Origin: Methylorubrum populi
GTDB taxonomy: Bacteria > Pseudomonadota > Alphaproteobacteria > Rhizobiales > Beijerinckiaceae
Assembly (NCBI GenBank): GCA_020741775.1
Contig: DYYG01000033.1
Coordinates: 62,001 to 126,000, forward strand
DNA length: 64,000 bases
Direction: 5' to 3'
Of the stretch, positions 17,889-25,353 are shown piece by piece. Both the position numbers and the translations under genes were made by a program. Within the stretch, counting starts at the first letter, position 1. Each line of letters opens with the position of its first letter. The notes beneath the pieces were generated by a model. It was given only the letters and a program-made list of their open reading frames with translations. It had not been told where the DNA came from and searched no databases.

Positions 17889-19793
17889 ATGGCTCTCACC
17901 AACCGACCCAAGTCCGGCGAGCGCAAGGAACCCGGCGCCGAGCCGCTGAAGCGCTCCGTGGCCGGCTGCCTGCGCGCCATCGCCAAGCGGCCCGAGATCG
18001 AGGTCACCTATGCCAGCGACCGGCCGGCGCTGATCGGCGACAAGGCGCGCCTGCCCGAGCCGACCCGGCGCCTCACCGCCGAGGACGCGGCGATCCTGCG
18101 CGGCCATTCCGATTCGATGGCCCTGCGCCTCGGCTGCCACGATGCCGGCGTGCATCGCCGGCTCGCCCCGGAGAGCGCCGCCGCGCGGGCGGTCTACGAC
18201 GCGGTCGAGCAGGCCCGCGTCGAGGCGATCGGCTCCCGCCGCCTCGACGGCGTGGCCGCCAACATCACCGCGATGCTGGAGGACCGCTACCATCGCGGCG
18301 GCAAGTACGAAAACATCACCGACCGCGCCGATGCGCCGATGGAGGATGCCGTCGCGCTGATGGTGCGCGAGCGCCTGACCGGCCAGACGCCGCCGCCCGC
18401 CGCTGCCCGGATCGTCGAGCTGTGGCGCGACCATATCGAGGCGCGGGCCGGCAAGAACCTCGACGGGCTGCTCGGCACCATCGAGAACCAGCGCGGCTTC
18501 GCCCGCTCGGTGCGCGACCTGCTCTCCTCCCTCGACATGGCGGACGAGACGCCGCTCGATCAGGACGACGAGAGCGACGAGGACGAGAACCAGGCCCAGG
18601 ACGACGAGCAGCAGCCAAGCGAGGGCGAGGCGGAGGAGCAGAGCCAGGGCGACCGCGCCGAGATCGAGGTGAGCGACGAGGCCACCGACGAACTCGACGA
18701 GGGCGCCACCGAATCCGCCGACGCGCCCTCCGGCGAGTTGCCGGAGGAGGCCGAGGACGCGGAATCCGAGGAGGCCTCCGAATCCTGGCGCCCGCCGAGC
18801 CAGCGGGGCAACGAGCGCACCGGCCCCGACTACCGGGTCTACAACCCGCGCTTCGACGAGACCGTCGAGGCCGAGGATCTGTGCGATGCCGAGGAACTGT
18901 CGCGGCTGCGCAGCTATCTCGACAAGCAGCTCGCCCATCTTCAGGGCGTGGTCGGGCGCCTCGCCAACCGGCTCCAGCGCCGGCTGTTGGCGCAGCAGAG
19001 CCGCGCCTGGGATTTCGACCTGGAGGAGGGCCAGCTCGATCCGGCCCGCTTGGTTCGCGTCGTCACCGACCCATTCCAGCCCCTCTCCTTCAAGCAGGAG
19101 AAGGACACCGACTTCCGCGACACGGTCGTCACCCTGCTGCTCGACAATTCCGGCTCGATGCGCGGCCGGCCGATCACCGTGGCGGCGACCTGCGCCGACA
19201 TCCTCGCCCGCACCCTCGAACGCTGCGGCGTGAAGGTCGAGATCCTGGGCTTCACCACCCGCGCCTGGAAGGGCGGCCAATCCCGCGAGGCTTGGCTCGC
19301 CGCCGGCAAGCCTGCCTCCCCCGGCCGGCTGAACGACCTGCGCCACATCGTCTACAAGAGCGCCGACGCGCCGTGGCGCCGTGCCCGCAAGAATCTCGGG
19401 CTGATGATGCGCGAGGGGCTGCTCAAGGAGAACATCGACGGCGAGGCGCTGGATTGGGCGCATAAGCGCCTGCTCGCCCGGCCCGAGCAGCGGCGGATCC
19501 TGATGGTGATCTCCGATGGCGCGCCGGTCGATGACTCGACCCTCTCGGTCAATCCCGGCAACTATCTGGAGCGCCACCTGCGCTACATGATCGAGGAGAT
19601 CGAGACCCGCTCGCCGGTCGAACTCCTCGCCATCGGCATCGGCCACGACGTGACCCGCTACTACCGCCGTGCCGTGACGATCATCGACGCCGAGGAACTC
19701 GGCGGGGCGATGACAGAGAAGCTCGCCGAATTGTTCGAGGAGGATGCCGGCGCCTCCCGCGGCGGCCTGCGCCGCGTGGCCGGCCGGCGCTGA
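17889..19793 (+). CDS. cobT: Cobaltochelatase subunit CobT
   Basis: 634 aa. N-terminal CobT domain, then a long acidic low-complexity linker (roughly residues 220-310, rich in Asp/Glu/Gln), then a C-terminal von Willebrand A domain whose MIDAS motif is [11 protein letters not shown] with [11 protein letters not shown]. CobT pairs with the AAA+ subunit CobS in a chelatase complex analogous to magnesium chelatase BchI/BchD. The start ATG is 94 bp after cobS. The RBS is weak, so coupling to cobS or leader translation may matter. Confidence 0.95.
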   Translation: MALTNRPKSGERKEPGAEPLKRSVAGCLRAIAKRPEIEVTYASDRPALIGDKARLPEPTRRLTAEDAAILRGHSDSMALRLGCHDAGVHRRLAPESAAARAVYDAVEQARVEAIGSRRLDGVAANITAMLEDRYHRGGKYENITDRADAPMEDAVALMVRERLTGQTPPPAAARIVELWRDHIEARAGKNLDGLLGTIENQRGFARSVRDLLSSLDMADETPLDQDDESDEDENQAQDDEQQPSEGEAEEQSQGDRAEIEVSDEATDELDEGATESADAPSGELPEEAEDAESEEASESWRPPSQRGNERTGPDYRVYNPRFDETVEAEDLCDAEELSRLRSYLDKQLAHLQGVVGRLANRLQRRLLAQQSRAWDFDLEEGQLDPARLVRVVTDPFQPLSFKQEKDTDFRDTVVTLLLDNSGSMRGRPITVAATCADILARTLERCGVKVEILGFTTRAWKGGQSREAWLAAGKPASPGRLNDLRHIVYKSADAPWRRARKNLGLMMREGLLKENIDGEALDWAHKRLLARPEQRRILMVISDGAPVDDSTLSVNPGNYLERHLRYMIEEIETRSPVELLAIGIGHDVTRYYRRAVTIIDAEELGGAMTEKLAELFEEDAGASRGGLRRVAGRR

Positions 19794-19803
19794 CGCCGGG
19801 ACG

Positions 19804-19826
19804 CGAGGGGGGGGCGATCCCCCTCG
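19804..19826. terminator. Hairpin between cobT and convergent small gene
   Basis: CGAGGGGG / CCCCCTCG, an 8-bp perfect stem with a 7-nt loop, 10 nt after the cobT stop and 8 nt beyond the stop of the convergent small gene. There is no T-run on either side, so a role in termination is inferred from position only. Confidence 0.4.
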
Positions 19827-19833
19827 AACGGGG

Positions 19834-20040
19834 CTATTTGGTCTGGCCGGAGAGCTTGCCGTCCTCGGGCTTCAGCATCATGCGGCCCTCGTAGCCGTCA
19901 TACCCGCCGCTATAGGAGAAGCGGTTCAGGGCCAGTCTCTTGCGGGTTTCCGGAGACGGCTCGCACTCCCGGGATGTCTGATAGGCCTGCTGCCCGTATC
20001 GGCGTCCTGTCGCTGTCAGAGGGAGGCGAGGCTTCGGCAT
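19834..20040 (-). CDS. Hypothetical 68-aa basic protein
   Basis: Starts MPKPRLPLTATGRRYGQQAY, with GGAG about 9 nt upstream of the ATG, and ends EDGKLSGQTK. It is basic and Tyr/Gly-rich (RFSYSGGYDGYEGRMM), with one Cys and no signal peptide or membrane helix. I do not recognise a family. It is convergent with cobT. Composition and RBS favour a real gene, but this is only moderately sure. Confidence 0.55.
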   Translation of the reverse strand: MPKPRLPLTATGRRYGQQAYQTSRECEPSPETRKRLALNRFSYSGGYDGYEGRMMLKPEDGKLSGQTK

Positions 20041-20184
20041 TCCGGGGCTCCGTTCGGGGAATCGGACGAGTGTAGAGGCAAGTCCCGAGCGGCCGCCAGT
20101 GTTGCATCGGGCGGATCCAACAGCGTTCAGCCGCCGCGCGGGCTGGCCGAGACCGGGAACCGCTTCGATCAAGCGGATCCCGTA

Positions 20185-21117
20185 TCAGAACGGGCTGATC
20201 GGGAAGAACCGCAGATAGAGCTCGGTGTACTTCCCGTCGTCCCAGACCCGTTGCAGGGCGTCGTCGAGGGCGCGGGCCAGGGCCGCGTCCTCCGTGCGCG
20301 TGACGAAGCCGATGCCCTCACCGAAATAGCGGTTTTCCAGATAATCGCCGCCCGAGAAGGCGCAGCATGTCTCCGCCTCCTGGCCGTTCAGCCACAGCGC
20401 GAGATTGAGCCCGTCGGCGAACAGGTAATCCATCTCGCCGCGCTTCAGCGCGCTCTCGGCCGCCGAGAGATCGGTGAAGGTCTTGCGCGCGGTCTTGGGG
20501 AAGAAGGCCTTCAGGTAGGCTTCGTGGGCGCTGCCTTCCACCACCCCGACGCTCCGCTCCGCGAGGGCGGTGACGGAGGGCGTGGGCAGGCCACGGTCCT
20601 TGCGGGCGATGAACCGGGCCGGCCAGCGGAAATAGGGCCGCGTCGCCAGGAAGCGCGCCCGCAATCCCTGCGTCAGCGGCACGGCGGCGGCCACCACGTC
20701 GCCCTGCTTGTCGGCCAGGGCGTCGAGCAGCGTGTCGAAGCGGCGGGCCTGAACCGTGCAGGCGATGGCGAGGCGGTCGCAGACGGCACGGGCCAATTCC
20801 ACGGCGAAGCCGGTCGGCGCCCCGTCGGGGCCGGCGAAATGCAGCGGCGGGAACTCGTCGTCGGTCATGAAGCGCACCGCCCGCCCCGTCTGCGGAGCCT
20901 CGACGCGTTCGCCACGGGCGCGGGGGTTCCAGAGATTCGGAACGGTGACGGCCGGAGTGTCCACCGCAGCCACCGGGGGCGATTGTTGTGCCCGCGCAAC
21001 GCCTGCGGGCAAAGCGCAGAGGGCGAGGCCGGTCGCCAGGAGCAACCTGCGGATGTGGCTTGACGCTGGGGTCGCGGTGACGAAGCGATACATGCCGACG
21101 GAGAGGTCCTGGCCCAT
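20185..21117 (-). CDS. Periplasmic substrate-binding protein (amino-acid/ABC type, SBP_bac_3)
   Basis: 310 aa. After a short basic N-terminus there is a signal segment (RRLLLATGLALCALPAGVARA). The mature protein has the bacterial extracellular solute-binding family 3 pattern: RFMTDDEFPPLHFAGPDGAPTGFAVELARAVCDRL, then GDVVAAAVPLTQGLRARFLATRPYF and SVGVVEGSAHEAYLKAFFP. The start ATG has AGGGAGAGG upstream; MYRFV at 21093 is an alternative. No permease or ATPase gene is adjacent, so it may be an orphan binding protein or serve a remote transporter; ligand unknown. Confidence 0.85.
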   Translation of the reverse strand: MGQDLSVGMYRFVTATPASSHIRRLLLATGLALCALPAGVARAQQSPPVAAVDTPAVTVPNLWNPRARGERVEAPQTGRAVRFMTDDEFPPLHFAGPDGAPTGFAVELARAVCDRLAIACTVQARRFDTLLDALADKQGDVVAAAVPLTQGLRARFLATRPYFRWPARFIARKDRGLPTPSVTALAERSVGVVEGSAHEAYLKAFFPKTARKTFTDLSAAESALKRGEMDYLFADGLNLALWLNGQEAETCCAFSGGDYLENRYFGEGIGFVTRTEDAALARALDDALQRVWDDGKYTELYLRFFPISPF

Positions 21118-21153
21118 GCCTCTCCCTAGCACGACACGAGCCCGCAGGGAGCC

Positions 21154-23070
21154 TTGGCCCTGTCCGACCCTGCCGACCGTCGAAGCGTCAGGGTCGCGCC
21201 GCTCCCGCCCGAGATCGGCTTCCTCGCCGCCGAAGGCATTTCGCCCGACATCCTGACCAGAGCTGCCGATCTGGCCCGGCACTCGGGAACCGATGCGGCC
21301 ACCGCTCTCCTCCATGCCGGCCTCCTCTCCGAGGAGACCTTCTACCGGGCGCTGGCCCGGCGGCTCGGCACGGACTTCCTGACGGAGCCCTTCGCCCTGC
21401 GCGGCGACCTGCGCTACCCGCATTGCCTCACGGTCGGCGCGGCCTTGCTGGAGGCCGAGCCGTGCCGGATCGTCGCCGCGCCCCGTGGATTGGCCGTGGC
21501 GCGGCTGATCGCGGCGTCGGAACGGCTTGAGCCGAGCCCCGCCATCGCCACACCGACCGCCCTGCGGCGGGCGGTCTTCTCCCGGCACGGGGCTGGCATC
21601 GCCGAGCAGGCCTCCGAAACCCTGGGGCGCCTGCATCCCGGCTGGTCGTGCCGTCCGGGGCCGCGCGCGGTCGAACTCGGCTGCGCCGGGGCGCTGCTCG
21701 CGATCCTCGTCCTGTTGCTGCGCCTGCCCACGGCGGTCGGCTTCCTCCTGCTGGCTTTCGTCCAGGCGCTGATGCTCACCCTGCTGACGTTTCGCCTCGC
21801 CGCGGCGGGCACCGGCTCGGCCGAGGCACCGCCGCCCTTGCTCCTGCCCGACGAGGCCCTGCCGACCTACACGGTGCTCGTCGCCCTCTACCGCGAGGCG
21901 GCGGTGGTGCCGCGCCTCGTGCGGACCCTAGCGCGGCTCGACTATCCCGCCGCCAAGCTCGACATCAAATTCCTTCTGGAGGCCGATGACACCGAGACGG
22001 CCGCCATCCTCCACGCGGTGCCGCTGCCCCCCCGGTTCGAAGTGGTGATCGTGCCCCCAGGCCTGCCGCGCACCAAGCCCCGAGCCCTGAATGTGGCCCT
22101 GCCGCTGGCCCGCGGCAGCCATCTCGTCGTCTACGATGCGGAGGACGTGATCGATCCGCGCCAGCTCCGGCTCGCGGCGACGCTGTTCGCGAAAGCTCCG
22201 GCGTCCACCGCCTGTCTGCAGGGCCGCCTCGTCATCGACAACCAAGCGGACGGGCTCCTGCCCCGCCTGTTCGCGATCGAGTATGCGGCCCTGTTCGACG
22301 TGCTGGCGCCGGCCCTGGCGGCGTGGCGGATGCCGATCCCGCTCGGCGGCACCTCGACGCATTTCCGCACCCCGGCCCTGCGGTCGCTCTGTGGATGGGA
22401 TGCCTACAACGTCACCGAGGATGCCGATCTCGGCCTGCGGATGGCGGTGGCGGGGTATCGCGTCGGCGATCTGCCGAGCACCACGTTCGAGGAGGCGCCG
22501 AAGCATCTGCGGGCCTGGCTACGCCAGCGCAGCCGCTGGATGAAGGGCTTCCTCCAGACGAGCTTCACCCATGGCCGGCGCCCGCGCGAGGTCTGGCGCC
22601 GGCTCGGCCCGGCGGAGAGCCTGTGCGCCCTCGCCTTCGTGCCCGGAACCGTGGTCTCAGCCCTGTTCTACCCGTTCATGATGGTGGGCAGCCTCAGTGA
22701 ACTGATCCTCGGCGACGGATCACGGGAGACGATGCTCGAGGTGACGACCTGTGCCGGGGCCTGGACGGTGTTCGGTGCCGGCCTCGCGGCGATCTGGCTT
22801 CCCGGTCTCGTCGGCTGCTTGCGGCGGGGCTGGCACGACCTCGTGCCCTTCGTGTTCCTGCTGCCGCTCTATCACCTACTGGTCAGCCTCGCGGCCTGGC
22901 TCGCGGTGCTCGAATTGCTGCGTGCGCCGCATCGCTGGAACAAGACCGAGCACGGGTTGGCCCGTAGCTCGCGCAGCGGCGCCCTCGGGCGATGGCGGAT
23001 GGAGCCCGCCTCGGTCAGAGCCGCTTGCTCAGCTCCGCCGCCGTCTCCGAAGCCGGCCGGTTCAGGTTGA
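21154..23070 (+). CDS. Family 2 glycosyltransferase with N-terminal MshEN/GspE-N-like domain
   Basis: 638 aa from a TTG start with AGGGAG 5 nt upstream. Residues about 20-75 (EIGFLAAEGISPDILTRAADLARHSGTDAATALLHAGLLSEETFYRALARRLG) resemble the MshEN/GspE N-terminal domain, which in several proteins binds cyclic-di-GMP. Two membrane helices follow near residues 170-215. The GT2 domain has YTVLVALYREA, LEADDTETA, YDAEDVIDP, TEDADLGLRMA and RQRSRWMKG (Q/RxxRW of processive synthases), with further C-terminal helices. Likely an inner-membrane polysaccharide synthase; the product is unknown. Its 3' end overlaps the convergent SCO gene by 56 bp. Confidence 0.88.
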   Translation: MALSDPADRRSVRVAPLPPEIGFLAAEGISPDILTRAADLARHSGTDAATALLHAGLLSEETFYRALARRLGTDFLTEPFALRGDLRYPHCLTVGAALLEAEPCRIVAAPRGLAVARLIAASERLEPSPAIATPTALRRAVFSRHGAGIAEQASETLGRLHPGWSCRPGPRAVELGCAGALLAILVLLLRLPTAVGFLLLAFVQALMLTLLTFRLAAAGTGSAEAPPPLLLPDEALPTYTVLVALYREAAVVPRLVRTLARLDYPAAKLDIKFLLEADDTETAAILHAVPLPPRFEVVIVPPGLPRTKPRALNVALPLARGSHLVVYDAEDVIDPRQLRLAATLFAKAPASTACLQGRLVIDNQADGLLPRLFAIEYAALFDVLAPALAAWRMPIPLGGTSTHFRTPALRSLCGWDAYNVTEDADLGLRMAVAGYRVGDLPSTTFEEAPKHLRAWLRQRSRWMKGFLQTSFTHGRRPREVWRRLGPAESLCALAFVPGTVVSALFYPFMMVGSLSELILGDGSRETMLEVTTCAGAWTVFGAGLAAIWLPGLVGCLRRGWHDLVPFVFLLPLYHLLVSLAAWLAVLELLRAPHRWNKTEHGLARSSRSGALGRWRMEPASVRAACSAPPPSPKPAGSG

Positions 23071-23605
23071 CCGCCCCGACGAAGCCGTTGCGGGCATTCA
23101 TCAAATAGACCAGCGCCGTGTGCTCCATGGTGTAGTCGCCGCCCTGGCTCGGCACCTTCTTGGCATAGGCCCGGAAGGTCTTGACCGCCGCCGCCACCTG
23201 CTCCGGAGTACCGGTGAGCCCGACGATGCGGGGATCGAAGCTCGACAGGTAGGTCTTCAGCGTCTCCGGCGTGTCGCGCTCCGGATCGACGGTGACGAAG
23301 GCCACCGTCAGCGCATCCGCCTTCGGCCCCATCGCCGCCAGCACGTCGCTGATCTGCTGCAAGGTCGTCGGGCAGACATCGGGACAATGGGTGAAGCCGA
23401 AGAACATCAGGTAGGGCTTGCCCGCGAAATCGCGCTCGCTCACCGTCTTCCCGTCCTGGTTCACCAGGGTGAACGGGCCGCCGATGCCGCTGGCCCCTCC
23501 CTGCGGGTGCTGCGGCACCAAGGTCATCACCAGCGCGGCAGAGATCGCCACGAGCCCCGCCACGAAGGCGGCAAGCGGAATCAGAACGCTGCGGGACGGA
23601 CGCAT
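23015..23605 (-). CDS. SCO1/SenC family copper chaperone
   Basis: 196 aa. An N-terminal membrane anchor (VLIPLAAFVAGLVAISAALVM) is followed by a thioredoxin-like domain with FTHCPDVCPTTL, whose Cys74 and Cys78 form the CxxxC copper site, and MEHTALVYLMN, whose His is the third ligand. SCO proteins deliver copper to the CuA centre of cytochrome c oxidase. Convergent with, and overlapping, the glycosyltransferase gene. Confidence 0.92.
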   Translation of the reverse strand: MRPSRSVLIPLAAFVAGLVAISAALVMTLVPQHPQGGASGIGGPFTLVNQDGKTVSERDFAGKPYLMFFGFTHCPDVCPTTLQQISDVLAAMGPKADALTVAFVTVDPERDTPETLKTYLSSFDPRIVGLTGTPEQVAAAVKTFRAYAKKVPSQGGDYTMEHTALVYLMNARNGFVGAVNLNRPASETAAELSKRL

Positions 23606-23752
23606 GGAGCCCTCGAAGGCGTGTCGGAAGGAGCGACCCGCTGGGACGAGGCGGCCGCGTTCGTGAAACGGGGGCTTACGACAAGCTCGCGGCGCTGCCG
23701 AGTCCGGGTTAGGGCTTGAGGCGACCTCGATCCGTCGCCGCAGACCTCAGGA

Positions 23753-25210
23753 TCAGGAGGCCTCGGCCCGGACCTCCGCCGTTCCGTCGAGACCGCGGGC
23801 ATTGTGCCGGCGGAGCGCCTCGCCGACCATCAGGATCGCCGGCCCGTCCAGGCCGCAGGCCTCGACCCGTCCGGCGAGGTCGGCGGCGGTGCCGGATACC
23901 GTCGCCTGCTTGGCGCGGGTGGCGTTGAACACGACGAGGGCCGGCGTCTCGGGCGCGAGCCCCTCGGCGATGGCCCGGTCCAGCAGGGCGCCCAGGGTAC
24001 GCTTGGGCATGTAGACGACGGTGGTGACGCTCTTGTCGGCGAGCGCGCCCCAGTTCAGATCCTCGGGTAGCGCGCCGCGCCGGTCGTGGCCGGTGACGAA
24101 TTGCAGGCGCCGGGCCGCGTCGCGGTGAGTGAGCGACACGCCGAGGGAGGCCGCCGCGCCCTGTGCCGCGCTGACGCCGGGGACGATGGTGCAGGGGATG
24201 CCCGCCGCCTCGCAGGCCTCGATCTCCTCGCCGGCCCGGCCGAAGACCAGAGGGTCGCCGGATTTCAGCCGCACCACCTGCTTGCCGCTCTTGGCGAGCG
24301 ACACCATCAGCGCGTTGATGTCGTCCTGGCGGCAGGAGGGGCCGTGGCCGGTCTTGCCCACCAGCATGGTGCGCGCCTCGCGCCGGGCGTAATCGAGGAT
24401 CTCCGGGGCGACGAGATCGTCGTAGAGGATCACGTCGGCGTTGCGCAGGGCCCGCAGCGCCTTGAGGGTCAGCAACTCGGCGTCGCCCGGCCCGGCGCCG
24501 ACCAGGGTGACGGCGCCGCCCACCGGCAGGGCCTCGGCCTGGCCCAGGAGATCGGCGAGGTCGGCCTCGGTCGGGGTGCGGTCGGGCTCGGCAAAGGCGC
24601 GGTCGGTGAAGCGCTCCCAGAAGCCGCGCCGCTCCGAGAAGCCGTGGAAGCGGGCCGAGACCGCCTCGCGCCAGTCGCGGGCCGCCGCGACCCAGTGCTT
24701 GAAGCCGCGCGGCAGCATCGCCTCGATGCGCGCCCGCACGGTCTGCCCGAAGACCGGCGCGGCGCCCTCGGTCGAGATGCCGACCACCAGCGGCGAGCGG
24801 TTGACGATGGCGCCGAATTTCACGTCGCAGAGATGCGGCCGGTCGACGGCGTTGACGATGGCGCCCGCCGCCCGCGCCGCCGCGACGAAGGCGACACAAT
24901 CCTCCTCGTCCTCCATGGCGCCGATGGCGAAGGCGGCGCCCTGCAGATCCGCCGGAATCCAGCGGCGCTCGTGCAGCGTCACCGAGCCGGCGGCGATCTC
25001 GGCGGGCACGCCGCGCAATTCCTCGCTCGGTGCCTCGGCATAGACATCGACCCGGGCGCCGGCGGCGGCAAGCAGCTTCACCTTCCACGGCGCGCCGCCA
25101 TTGGAGCCGGCGAGCACCGCCCGCTTGTCCTGCAGCGGCACGAACACGGGCAGCACCGCCAGCGGCTCGAGGCCGGCGCGGGTTTCGCGGGGTTGGCGGG
25201 GCGTGCTCAT
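23753..25210 (-). CDS. cysG: Siroheme synthase CysG
   Basis: 485 aa. The N-terminal precorrin-2 dehydrogenase/ferrochelatase domain (VLAGSNGGAPWKVKLLAAAG, NAVDRPHLCDVKFGAIVNRSPLVVGISTEG) is fused to a C-terminal uroporphyrinogen-III methyltransferase (VGAGPGDAELLTLKALRAL, LKSGDPLVFGRAGEE, PGVSAAQGAAASLG). It makes siroheme for nitrite and sulfite reductases. It lies 143 bp downstream of the nitrate reductase gene on the same strand, linking it to nitrate assimilation. The usual NAD-binding motif GGG is GSN here (AGSNGGAPWK), worth noting but seen in other alphaproteobacterial CysG. Confidence 0.93.
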   Translation of the reverse strand: MSTPRQPRETRAGLEPLAVLPVFVPLQDKRAVLAGSNGGAPWKVKLLAAAGARVDVYAEAPSEELRGVPAEIAAGSVTLHERRWIPADLQGAAFAIGAMEDEEDCVAFVAAARAAGAIVNAVDRPHLCDVKFGAIVNRSPLVVGISTEGAAPVFGQTVRARIEAMLPRGFKHWVAAARDWREAVSARFHGFSERRGFWERFTDRAFAEPDRTPTEADLADLLGQAEALPVGGAVTLVGAGPGDAELLTLKALRALRNADVILYDDLVAPEILDYARREARTMLVGKTGHGPSCRQDDINALMVSLAKSGKQVVRLKSGDPLVFGRAGEEIEACEAAGIPCTIVPGVSAAQGAAASLGVSLTHRDAARRLQFVTGHDRRGALPEDLNWGALADKSVTTVVYMPKRTLGALLDRAIAEGLAPETPALVVFNATRAKQATVSGTAADLAGRVEACGLDGPAILMVGEALRRHNARGLDGTAEVRAEAS

Positions 25211-25253
25211 GGTTCTTCGGGTGCGACTCGATGGGTCATTCCGGGCCGCCTCG

Positions 25254-25320
25254 CCTCATCCCGAGGTGTGAAGCGCAGCGGGAGCCTGTTGAAGGCCGCT
25301 CGCAGCACCTCGGCACGAGG
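25254..25320. repeat. REP-like palindromic element between nasA and cysG
   Basis: Arms CCTCATCCCGAGGTG (25254-25268) and CACCTCGGCACGAGG (25306-25320) are complementary at 13 of 15 positions and separated by 37 bp. The core CCTCATCC(C/T)GAGGTG recurs as a half at 16326-16341, and a related structure lies at 54555-54596, suggesting a dispersed intergenic repeat. Confidence 0.55.
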
Positions 25321-25353
25321 GCGAGAGGGGAACGGAGAGTGTCGAAGGTGCCC

